Source of the DNA: Tomocerus qinae
Taxonomy: Eukaryota > Arthropoda > Collembola > Entomobryomorpha > Tomoceridae
NCBI GenBank assembly: GCA_020055645.1
Contig: CM034546.1
Location: 28,272,001-28,336,000, forward strand
Direction of reading: 5' to 3'
Length of the DNA: 64,000 bases
Within the stretch, counting starts at the first letter, position 1. Each line of letters begins with the position of its first letter. Both the position numbers and the translations under genes were made by a program. The notes below the pieces were generated by a model, which was given only the letters and a program-made list of their open reading frames with translations, was not told the DNA's origin and made no database searches. Positions 47,882-58,258 of this stretch are shown one piece after another.

Positions 47882-50800
47882 ATTGATTTTTTGTCTTGGA
47901 TAATTTTTTCCAAAAATGAACCAACAGTTGTCGATACAAAATTGACACCAACCATTGAAAACAATAAATTGAAATCCTGGTCGTATAACGAAACGTCTCC
48001 ACTGTTTGTTGTAGCATTCCAATTTGCATGTGCATAGACGACGTCAGATGGAATTTCGCCAATTGTGTAGCAATTTTCGATCCCCTTGGGAAGCCACAAT
48101 TGTTCAGGTTCAATTTTCATCGTTACTAATGCAATGGATTGCAACATCGAATCCAGCACAATTGGATGATAAATATATTCTTCCAAATTCCAAGTTGAAT
48201 AGTTTATAGGAATAACTACAAAAGCTTCGCTTTCCGACAAGCAAATTGAATCTATACTTTGAAATGTCTCACCGAATTGGAAACCACACTTCTGTATTTC
48301 GGAGTAAAACTCATTAGAAGGTTTCAATGCCTTCAATCTATCTTTAATTCCTTCAACATTTTTATTTTTAAATTTCAAGTTTGAATCTCCTTCTTCCAAT
48401 AATTTCACCGTCGCCCTTGCATGTTTTTTCCATCCATGTAATTCATTGAGGATGTGAACATCAACCACCATCAAATTATTCTGGCCTTCTTTTGGCGTGG
48501 CAACAACTTGCATCTCATAATGTTTTCCTTCCTCTAGCTCAAACGGAGATTCAAGAATGAAATCTTTTACATGTAATTGTTGTGAGTTATTTCCAACTTG
48601 CAGCAAATCTTTTCCTACAGCTAAAATAATTTCTAAGAATCCGGAGCTGGGCATAATTACAAGATTTGCTACTAAATGGTCCTGGAGAAATGCAAACTCC
48701 GTCAGGTTCAAATGATTTGTGTACACAGTTTCATTTTTGTTAACTAATGAGACTTTCTTTCCTAAAAGTGGGTGGATTATGTTTGTTTCATGTTTCTCTG
48801 GGATATTAACCCAATATTTTTGTCTTTGAAATGGATATGTTGGCAATTCTAGTTTCTTTCTATTTTCTGGCGGGTATATTGAAGACCAATTAATATTCGC
48901 CCCATTTAAATATAACTTCCTTAAGCTATCTAATAACACTTCCCAGTTATCTTTATTATGCTCTAGAGTTGGAAGCCAAAGTGCATTTTCAACGACAACA
49001 TTCTTAACTCCCAATCCTAACAAAGTAGACCGAGGTCCTATTTCAATAAAAGTATTGCAACCATTTTCAGCAAGGGTTTGCATTCCTTTTTGGAAATTAA
49101 CAGGATCTGTTGCATGTCTGAGCCAATACTTTCCATCGCTCATTTCATCTGCTGCTAATATTATTCCAGTAGTTCCAGAAACATATTGGCAACTTGGGCT
49201 TTGGTATTTAATTTTACTTGTTACATGACTAAATTTGGAAATAATTCCTTCGATATCGTGAGGCAGGAATGCATGAGGGGCTGCTAAGATCTTGAAACGA
49301 ATTTTATTTTCTTTACAGATCTGTTGGAGTTTTTTCAGAGATTCCATTTGTCCCGCTACGACAATTTCTTCCGGAGAATTAACCACAGCAATATCCAGCC
49401 ATTCTTTTACATACTTTTTGGAGAATGTCGAAAGTAATTCTTTCCCTTTCTCCTTAGAACACTGAATATTTAACATTCCACCAGATGGCAATTCGGATAT
49501 TAGTTGACTGCTTTTAGTTAGCAAAGTCAGAGCATCCTTAAATTCAAGGATTCCAGACGCTACTGCAGCTGCAAATTCTCCGATACTGTGACCCAATACA
49601 AAATCTGGTTTTACACCTAGGCTAAAAAGTAATTTCAGAAGGGCGTATTGAACACAAAAGATTGATAATTGACACATTACATATTTCTGAATAAAGTCGC
49701 CGTCTTTGTCTCCCCAAAGAACTTCTTGTATTACTATGCCTGTTCTTATTTTAATAATCTTTGCACATTCGTCAAAACAATTTCTAAATATACAGTTACT
49801 TTTATACAAACCATGAGCCATGCCTAAATACTGGCAACCTTGTCCCGTGAAGAGAAATACTATTTTGAGTGAATCTTTAGACATAATACTGCCCACGCTT
49901 TTAATCTTCAAAGCTTGTGCTAAATCGGAATTGTCTTTTCCGACGAAACTTGCTCTGCAACTGAAATGTGCCCGACCAATATTTGCAGTATAGCATAAAT
50001 CACTGGAATCAATCGTTGGGTTACCTTCTAGGATGTTGGTGTAAGATTTAATTAACTCGCTCAGGGCATTTTCACATGTCGCAGACAAATTCAAAATGTG
50101 ATGGGTCATTTCTTCTTCAATGGTTATACTTTCAATTGGGTTGTATTGATTTTCTGTATGTGGTTCTTCTAACAGTACGTGAACATTTGTCCCACTAATT
50201 CCAAACGAGTTGACACCTGCTATTCGAACTCTTTTATTATTTCGTTTCCAAGATTTTTTATCTAATGGAATAATGGCTGGAATAGATTCTAAGTTGATAC
50301 TTGGATTAAGAGTTTCAAAATTCCTGTGGGGCGGAATAGTTTCATGCTTTATTGCTAGTATTACTTTAATAACACCCGCCAATCCTGCAACTGACTCAGT
50401 GTGGCCAATGTTTGTCTTCACAGAGCCAATAACTAAAGGTTTTTCCCTTTTTCCAGCATAACATGCCGACAAAGCCGAAAATTCTACTGGATCTCCAACT
50501 GGAGTTCCAGTCCCGTGTGCTTCTAAAAAATCAACTTCCTCAGGGCAAACTCCGGAATTTCTTAATGCACCTCTTATTGCAATTTCCTGACCTATTTTAC
50601 TCGGAGTTCCAAAACTAGACGAAGTTCCTTCGTTACTTATCCCACTCCCTCTGATGATTCCCAAAACTCGATCTCCATTTTTTATTGCATCAGTAAGTCG
50701 TTTTAACACGATGACTGCAATTCCTTCTGCCCTTCCAAATCCATCCGCCTTTTCATCAAAAGTTTTGCAATGGCCATCCTCAGACAAAACTGTCATTCCC

Positions 50801-51507
50801 TCTCCATCAATATCAAATATGTTTGCTCCCATCACCAATCCTAAATCCGTTTCATTCCTTTTCAAACTCTCACAGGCTAAATGCAACGCGACCATGGAAG
50901 ACGAACATCCAGATTCAGTTACAATGTTTGGTCCATTGAGACCAAGGAAATAAGCAATTCTAGCAGAAGTTGCAGAAAATGAGTTTCCAAGCACGACATT
51001 TTGGAATGCTTTTGTTTTTGTTTTCACTAGTCTTTCATATTCCATTTTCCAAACTCCGGTGAAGACTCCAGTGTTGCTCCCTTTTAGAGAATGTGGATTG
51101 ATAGCTGCATTTTCCAGTGCCTCCCATGCTACTTCCATCAACAATCTTTGTTGAGGATCAATCATCTCTGCTTCTCTTGGACTGATTCCAAAGAACTTGG
51201 CATCAAATTCATCAATTGGACATTTCAGAAATCCTCCATTGATTTTCTTTATCTTCTTTTCGTCTAAATCAAAAAGTTCGTAACGTTCCGCTGGAGTTTG
51301 TCGAATTCCATCTCCTCCTTTTATTAATAACTCCCAAAACTCGTCAATATTATTTGCTTCTGGAAAGCGACAACTGTGTCCCACAATCGCAATAGAATTT
51401 TTGTAGTAATTTCGCCGCTTTAATGTTTGATCATATAGACGGTGATGAGGATTACCATGTTGCATATTAATTTTGCCCCAACATGGATTACAAAGTTTGG
51501 TTATTTT
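47875..51507 (-). CDS. PKS-2, 5' part: KS-AT-DH, ends prematurely
   Basis: The exon begins after a splice acceptor (CACAG ending at 51508) in phase 0 with AAAATAACCAAACTTTG, like PKS-1. KS has ESGCSSS, EAHGTGTP and KTNIGHTES. AT has GHSIGE, but the HAFH motif reads HAFLPH (49264-49266), so the catalytic His is Leu. DH has His in DHLVANLVIMP and Asp in HPIVLDSMLQ. Just after DKKSM (where PKS-1 continues PDLY) the frame meets a stop at 47875-47877, because a second copy of the DH C-terminal half follows in another frame. There is no ATG at the exon start, so the start codon must be in an upstream exon, probably the GT8-like exons at 52900-54668. Confidence 0.85.
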   Translation of the reverse strand, partial: KITKLCNPCWGKINMQHGNPHHRLYDQTLKRRNYYKNSIAIVGHSCRFPEANNIDEFWELLIKGGDGIRQTPAERYELFDLDEKKIKKINGGFLKCPIDEFDAKFFGISPREAEMIDPQQRLLMEVAWEALENAAINPHSLKGSNTGVFTGVWKMEYERLVKTKTKAFQNVVLGNSFSATSARIAYFLGLNGPNIVTESGCSSSMVALHLACESLKRNETDLGLVMGANIFDIDGEGMTVLSEDGHCKTFDEKADGFGRAEGIAVIVLKRLTDAIKNGDRVLGIIRGSGISNEGTSSSFGTPSKIGQEIAIRGALRNSGVCPEEVDFLEAHGTGTPVGDPVEFSALSACYAGKREKPLVIGSVKTNIGHTESVAGLAGVIKVILAIKHETIPPHRNFETLNPSINLESIPAIIPLDKKSWKRNNKRVRIAGVNSFGISGTNVHVLLEEPHTENQYNPIESITIEEEMTHHILNLSATCENALSELIKSYTNILEGNPTIDSSDLCYTANIGRAHFSCRASFVGKDNSDLAQALKIKSVGSIMSKDSLKIVFLFTGQGCQYLGMAHGLYKSNCIFRNCFDECAKIIKIRTGIVIQEVLWGDKDGDFIQKYVMCQLSIFCVQYALLKLLFSLGVKPDFVLGHSIGEFAAAVASGILEFKDALTLLTKSSQLISELPSGGMLNIQCSKEKGKELLSTFSKKYVKEWLDIAVVNSPEEIVVAGQMESLKKLQQICKENKIRFKILAAPHAFLPHDIEGIISKFSHVTSKIKYQSPSCQYVSGTTGIILAADEMSDGKYWLRHATDPVNFQKGMQTLAENGCNTFIEIGPRSTLLGLGVKNVVVENALWLPTLEHNKDNWEVLLDSLRKLYLNGANINWSSIYPPENRKKLELPTYPFQRQKYWVNIPEKHETNIIHPLLGKKVSLVNKNETVYTNHLNLTEFAFLQDHLVANLVIMPSSGFLEIILAVGKDLLQVGNNSQQLHVKDFILESPFELEEGKHYEMQVVATPKEGQNNLMVVDVHILNELHGWKKHARATVKLLEEGDSNLKFKNKNVEGIKDRLKALKPSNEFYSEIQKCGFQFGETFQSIDSICLSESEAFVVIPINYSTWNLEEYIYHPIVLDSMLQSIALVTMKIEPEQLWLPKGIENCYTIGEIPSDVVYAHANWNATTNSGDVSLYDQDFNLLFSMVGVNFVSTTVGSFLEKIIQDKKSMH

Positions 51508-52899
51508 CTGTGACCAGAACAAATAGTTTAATAGTCATTATTAAAAACTATAGGCATAAATGCAAGCCTATATTGAACTATGTAGAAAAGCTACAACTGA
51601 CATTAACAACAATTACCTTTGATCCTTCCCTTAATTCTCATGTGATGAAACTTCAGGTATTTGCAAAAGAAAGTTTTATTGTTAACACATTATAACACAG
51701 CAAACACGCATTATTTTTTGAGCACCTGGCACCTATACTGTACTATTATTACTGCTTGATAAAACTAGTGAATAACTATGCAATATAATAACCAACTAAA
51801 TTGACTTTATGAAATTGCTTCATTAAATTGGTGCTTTAATTGTGAAGCAGTACATCAATGAATTAAAATTGTAAAGAATTAATTAAAATTCAGTAAAATT
51901 ATGTATGAAACAATATAATATAATCTTCACAACAATTAAAATTTGCATAAAATTAATATATACCTAGTCGTTTCGATACGATACATTTATTGAACGTAAA
52001 AGTGTAGAAGCTACAATTGTTTCCGCCTGATTGTTTATTTATTTACATTTTTGAATAGAAATGGGAAAATTAGTATGGTTTTGCTTATATAGATGGATCT
52101 TTGAGCTATGTATGTATTTTTTGTAAAAACCCCAATTAACCCTAGTTTTTTAAGCGAAGCAGGGTGGATTTATTGCTAAAAAACCCCAGCCCATAAAAAT
52201 CCAACCCGAAGCCCAGCCCCTGAACTACTTAGCCGCCTCGTATAGCCTACTATATAAATCACAGGGTTCACCACATAACACAGTGTCCTTTAATCAAATT
52301 GTGACAATTAAAAGTCCCATAAATGGTTCTGTGATTAGATGAATTTTTTTCTTTTTAAAAGACAAAGAAATGCCTAAAACCTTGGGTTTTTAAATGGTAT
52401 ACGATTTCAGATACCCCAAGTTGCATAAAACTACCAGTGAATGTAGGCTTAAAAACGGTTTGTATGGGATTTTCCATAAGGAATTAAAAAGAACGTTTCA
52501 TCTTCCAACGTTTGGGAGACTGATTTTTATTTCACAAGTAGATGGGGACCTTAAGATTCTTTCGCTTCAAAAAATTTTGATCGAAATTTATCGGTGGCTG
52601 AGATTTGTGACCTTTAAAAGTGGTTTTCTCCGAATTTTAAGTTCGTCAAACTCAGTGGTGCGACACTTTAATCAACATTTTAATTTTTGAAAAGATTTTT
52701 AAGGCTAAATGCCGTAAGGCATTGCAACATTGCATCTGTCGGCATCAGGGAACCATGTTTAAAAATCAAATGAATTTTTTTAGCGTAAAATTTCATTCAG
52801 TCTCACATTATCCTTTTGTCGCAAACTGATTATGAAAGTAGACACTGTGCATAAGAAAGGAAGGAAATACTGAAATAATAATTTTAATTGATTTTTTAC
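51508..52899 (-). other. Putative phase-0 intron joining GT8-like exons to the PKS-2 exon
   Basis: 1392 bp, AT-rich. It starts GTAAAAAATC after exon 52900-52966, the same donor as in unit 1, and ends CACAG before the PKS-2 exon. A plus-strand ORF at 52394-52690 is unrecognised and has no counterpart in unit 1. Confidence 0.5.
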
Positions 52900-54668
52900 C
52901 TGAATTCCAGCATCTATTTTCACAGCTATTTTCGATGATGTAATGATTTTTAGAGTTTGCAATTCCCTGACAAATTAAATGATGCATTAAAATCATATTG
53001 GCAACAAGAAAGTAGTTTCAAGAATTAAATACCGTTGTTCAACGTATTCAAGGTCATCGCTGTACATCCTGGACATGTTTGGCATCCTTTCATTTCCAAA
53101 TGTGTCACACGAATCAGATAACAGATGGGACCCTAAAATAATAATGATATTTCTTACTTTATAGCTTTCCTTTAATACCGACCAATGGAATAGACTTACA
53201 GGTAAATTTTTGTATATTTGTAAACTCGAGCATATTTTTATAAACTCTCGAGTTTGGTTTTATTAAAAGCAATGAGGGGAAGTAAACATTTTGTATTTCA
53301 GGAGTATCTGTCACGTAATATTCCTTTTCCAGGTTGAATAATTCGTCGCAATTTTGTACAACCTATTTTCGGAAATAAATATTAATTATAAATTTATTTA
53401 GTCCACATTACTAAAAATTAAAAATAATTATAATAAATAAACAATAAACATATTTAATATTTAAATAATATGGAAATAATATGCGCGCATATTAAAGACG
53501 GTTGTTTAAAACTCTCTACTTTCTATTTCGTATCCGGTTGGCTGTACCTAATATCCGGTTGGCGCAATATTTTATACATGTTTGTTTTATACATAATTTA
53601 ATGTTAATAAATACTTAATATGTGAAACATAACTGAAGATATGGAAATTAATTAATTTATCGTATCATTTACTTCTCTCATTATAAATGTTTGCAAGGAA
53701 TTTTGAAACATTGTTATCACCTTGATATTTTGATTAGTTATTGCAACTTTGGTGTACATTTCCATGCTAAAGGCATAAATTTTCAAAAGATCTATTGCTA
53801 GAATATTTTGATTGAGACGGTTTTCATTTAAATCCACGTGGATAACCGAATCAAAACTTTGAACCAAAAGTTGACTGAAATTGGAAATACATTATATCAA
53901 TTATTTGTAAATTTTGGAATAGAGCATTTAAAATCTATAGTACTTAAGTTCATCTTCAAGGTCACCAGCAATTAGAACAACTGTATCTGCTATCGTAATG
54001 ACTTGTGCAAGTGATTTTCCCAAAAGTGCAGCTTGATGTGCAGTATCTTCATCAATGACCGTGGTAACCCACGCATATCTTGAACTCCCTATATAAAACG
54101 TTAATACTTTTTATATTTTTTGAAGTTGTGATTGTAATTATTTAAATTTACTGTATGGGTGAAGGACCAACCAGTGCAGTGATCTCAGATCCTTAGGGAA
54201 TTTCTAAAAAAGTACGAATGTTCTCATTGTTTTGCTATTTTCCTAGCAATATCCTCATTTGTGGCAAAAATAATCCGAGTCTTTTAAAGCTTAAACCTTA
54301 GCCTAATAAATGCATATTTTAACTTCTTTTACGTTTAGTTTAGTCATGGAAACTATCATTCTTTTCTGTTAGTAGTTTTAAATATTGTTCTTTATTTTCT
54401 AACAACTTTCATTTATTTACAGCCATTTTCTTTAATTTTTAAAGATTATAATCAATGATCACTAAAGATAATGTCAAGATTTTAAAAATAACGACGTCTA
54501 CTTTGTACTGACAAATTACGAAATAAAGACAGGTTAATGGACGGACCGTCAATTAACCCGGCCAACTTAATCTGCTTTAAACTTGGTTTGAACTCTGTGA
54601 ACTCCATAAACGATTGATTAAGACTTGCTGATCTTTTGTTTATATAAAGTAAAAGAATACTTACCCAT
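52900..54668 (-). CDS. Glycogenin-like GT8 domain, six exons, unit 2 (probable N-terminal part of the PKS-2 gene)
   Basis: Exons: 54665-54668 (ATG G), 53944-54088, 53721-53874, 53200-53362, 53033-53132, 52900-52966. The four middle exons have exactly the lengths seen in unit 1 (145, 154, 163, 100 bp) and the same phases; 211 codons without a stop. GT8 features: SRYAWVTTVIDED, FDSVIHVDLNE, IDLLKIYAFSMEMYTK, VVQNCDELFNLEKEYYVTD, FPSLLLIKPNSRVYKNML. The DxD position reads NQN, so metal/UDP-sugar binding is probably lost, as in unit 1. The ORF stays open through divergent substitutions, which suggests selection on the protein. An alternative 3' end reads through the final donor to a TAA near 52780, but unit 1 does not match there. 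The last exon ends in phase 0, as the PKS exon requires. Confidence 0.7.
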
Positions 54669-54860
54669 TTTATTTTAATGTGAATTTTTAGAAGAATCCT
54701 ACTTTGGAATAATTCACAGACAACAATAAATGAGTTTGTAAACAAATTTGTTCTTAAACTGGAAGAAAGAAAAAGCAAAAGTATTTGTTGAGATGTTACT
54801 GGATAACCGATTAATTTTCATTAAGATACCAAACTACCAAACGGAGTGTCTGAAGTGAAA
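54669..54860 (-). promoter_or_regulatory. Conserved 5' flank of PKS unit 2
   Basis: Matches the unit 1 flank (27610-27800) at the TTAAAATAAAATG start context, at CAATAAATGA and at the CCAAACGGAG block. Likely duplicated promoter/5'UTR. No defined core element can be named. Confidence 0.35.
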
Positions 54861-57800
54861 ATCACACACCGCTGTGTAGATAAAGATCAATAGAGAGTAT
54901 GACAAAAAAATTAAGTACAGCATTGTTTTATGATTAAACGGGGTATTTTGATTGTGTAAGGTTTACGGTGCTTTACTACTTGATGCATAGTGTAAAAGAT
55001 TCTATAATATCGCAGATGCGGCACCAAGTCTTGTGGGGCACTGGGCAAGCCCTCTCTCTAATTTACAAGCGGGCAATCATTTTTAATATTATTTAAATAA
55101 TTATAAGTACTTTTGTTGAAACAATTGTAGTATTTGGTTTGTTTCGTCCACCTGGTAAATTTATTCTCTATATTTTTAAATTTGCTTTTCAATTATTATT
55201 TGGGACCAATAGCAACATTTTTTCTTGCTGATCAATTTAAATTTTCAAATTGGATTTTGTACGCCGCTCTAAGTACCAATGGGCTATGAAATGGCATTTA
55301 CGAAACCTAAATCCATCCCTAACCTTACAAATAAAAAGTTTTAATAAAATAAAATTAACATAACATATACACATTCACAATATTCACCTACCCGGGCAAA
55401 CAATTAAAAGACAAAAAGATGGAAAGCAAGAGATAATTATGCTGAAAATGTGAGCTATTTTTTATATCCTTTTTTGCATCTTTCAGTCATATTTTGATTT
55501 TTGGCCATTAGTTGAATTAGCCCCTACTCAATTCAGCCGCCCACTTATCAACTTTTAACTTTGCCTGTGCACTCAGCCATTTCCTACTAGCTGGCTGAAC
55601 TCTTAAAACAGGAAAACATGAAATCACTTATTGAATATTAAGGTACATGTGAAAAGATTTAATAAGTTAGCTTGCAACTATTGCATAATATACTAGACAA
55701 TTGGATAACGAAGCATGTTTAAGTTGAGGAAAACTCAACTCGGTAAAGTCATTGCAGAAAATTGGTTTACGAGGAAAAACAGGTGTTATGGTTTCATCAT
55801 AAATGGAAATATTAATCTAGAGAATAATTCCAAGAGAATAAAACGCAATAAAGCAAACGAGGATTGGCACAGCATAAGAAAATTAGGGGAAATAAAGAAG
55901 GCTTTAAACTTGTCGTTATACGAGTACAGAAAAAAATTACAAATCACGAAGATAATTGAGGATGAAATGGTTTAAAGTATGTGCTTGCGGCAAAAGCATA
56001 TTAATAAATCTATAAGCTTAAAATATTTATTATATAATGGGAAACCCAAATTTTTAATGGCATTTAGTTCATTAACATTTATCACAATTTCAATAATACC
56101 TATAAAGTTACGGAGAGTATACGGAATTTTATTTAAGGTTGGTGCCTCTAAGTTGCTGACTCTAATTCCCTTGAATACACAGAATGCATTGTTATTTCAG
56201 AACATTTTAGTATTCTAACTGTAACGAAAAATTAGATAAAAGGAGAGAGGAAAGGTTCACTTTTGTCATAAGGAAATAAGAAAACGGCATCAACGTGCTA
56301 CACGAAAAGGTTTTTCAAATTTAAATTTGTGTACACTAATATAGGTATTATGATTGTGCTGGTTGCTAGCAAAATTTTTATTTCTACTAGACAGCCAATT
56401 TTTTCTACCTTCAGAAGCATTTTATAGTAACATTCCAGGTACAACATATTAAGCGAACAAAATTGCAATCCCAATAAGACAATTGTAATACAATCACTAA
56501 AAAAAATACATAACAAATGGTGATATTTCTGCAAAACTACCATATTTTCTTTAGATACAAATATTGAACTTTGCCTGTACTGTTTTAATTGGTTGCACGA
56601 AAGGTGTTTATATAACTAATTGTTGTGGCTATTTTACCTTGCCGTAAATTGATTACCTGACATGGCTACATATTGTTGAAAAATGAAATAATAATTAACT
56701 AAATTTATTTGGATTTAATTCATTGAGAAGATCTGGATCTTTCTTGTTTACAATTGAGATGCATCCATCCCTTGTGAAAATGTTGTCTTCGCAGGACTTG
56801 CCGCAGGGGTAAGTAGCCGGTAATTAGTTAATTTGTACAAAATTTTGAATTGCTATTTTATATACAATCAAAAGTGAATTAAGTATTTACTTGAATTTAG
56901 TATTAAGTCTTTACATTATTGTTTTTCATCAGCTAGCAAGTGATAATCGGTAACATATGCCATATGTCGCAACAGTTAAGTCTAGCAATGAATTAATTCA
57001 TCAGGATTCCTGAAGTGGCAGGCGTGGCGATAAATTTGTTGGACAAACCCGAAGTTTTAAGTCCCATGGAAGAATCCTGTTATAAAATCCCCTATAATAG
57101 TAAATGTAATATGTGGCTTAAACTGTTACTTTAACTGTTTACTGCATGCTTTGTCATTCAAAACTGAAGAAACGTAGATATTAAAGTAATTATAAACAAC
57201 CATACAACAATTATATTCAAATAGAAAAAACAAGATACTATAGACAAGAAAATTTTGGAAAAGGTTTGGTCTGAGATCAACTTTAAACCATTGAACCTGA
57301 ATGGAGGAAGAAGGCCAAAGATAACAAGGTTACCACAGGTATACTTAATTGGCAATTATATAATACTTAAATTGGGCCTTATACTTAAAATCCCTACAAG
57401 TATTTTAAAAGACTTAAATTTTACTTAATGAGATTAAATCGGTAACAATGAAATAACTTTATTTTTAATCATTAGAAAACATTTTGGAACCGTTCAAATA
57501 AATTACAAAAATGAAATTTTTTCCCCTTTGAGTCGATTTAAATGTTCAGTGTCTACAAAAACATCAATGCTTTGTACTCAAGTGTTAGCCGTAGAGCCAC
57601 AGCTATACAATCACGAAATAAATTCCTTAATACTACTACATACCCAAGAAGTTTATTTAACCCTCCTTTATTTTCATATTTTATGTAGTACAACGTACAA
57701 CTTTGAAAGTAAAAGTAGTTAATGGAAAGTATATAAAAGTTATATAAGGTATATAGCTTTGTCATTAGTAATGTAATTTAATTTATATTACATTAAGTAG

Positions 57801-58258
57801 ATCTCAAGATTATAATTACAATTACATAAAAATAACGAATTCCTTATGTTAAATTACAGTTTACCTCAACTTATTAGGATTCATTAATCATTAGTAACTT
57901 AAAATTACGCACAAAAACTCAAGTTTTTGGAAGACCTTTCTTGAAAGATTTAACGAAATTTGAAACCACGGAAAAAAACGGAAGAATAATTTCTTTCAAA
58001 GGTAAAGTCTAAATATTGGTGTATAAGCTTTTGATCTAACCAATATTTTGAATACTTCATTAAACGTTCAGCAAAAACAAAAATTTTATTGAAATGTTTT
58101 TGAATTCAGCTCATTGTAAATAGATGGAGATCATAGTAAATCAATTTTAAGTGTAAACTATAATCATATAGATATTTAATTATTTTTCGCTAGTATTAAA
58201 TTGTAGTTGCCAAATTCAATCAACACCGTACGCAATATCATTACATAAAAATTTTTTA
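54861..58258. other. Intergenic region between PKS unit 2 and PKS-3
   Basis: AT-rich. Contains a degraded hAT MITE (57329-57560). A plus-strand reading frame runs 55715-56218 with one in-frame stop (TAA at 55973); its Lys/Asn-rich products are not recognised and are probably not genes. Confidence 0.55.
57329..57560. mobile_element. Degraded, truncated copy of hAT MITE family 1
   Basis: From AAGGTTACC the sequence follows the left portion of the elements at 36118 and 39831 (GGTATACTTAA, AATACTTAAATTGGGCC, ACAATGAAATAACTT) with many substitutions, then fades. The right end is missing. Confidence 0.7.

Noticed and set aside
51508..51522. TTG at 51522 as the PKS-2 start codon
   Set aside because: It lies upstream of the conserved acceptor AG (51508); the residues before the acceptor do not match PKS-1.
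52394..52690. 98-codon plus-strand ORF in the putative PKS-2 intron
   Set aside because: No recognisable family and no counterpart in the equivalent unit 1 intron.
55715..56218. Plus-strand reading frame between PKS unit 2 and PKS-3
   Set aside because: Interrupted by a stop, Lys/Asn-rich, matches no family I recognise; probably chance in AT-rich DNA.
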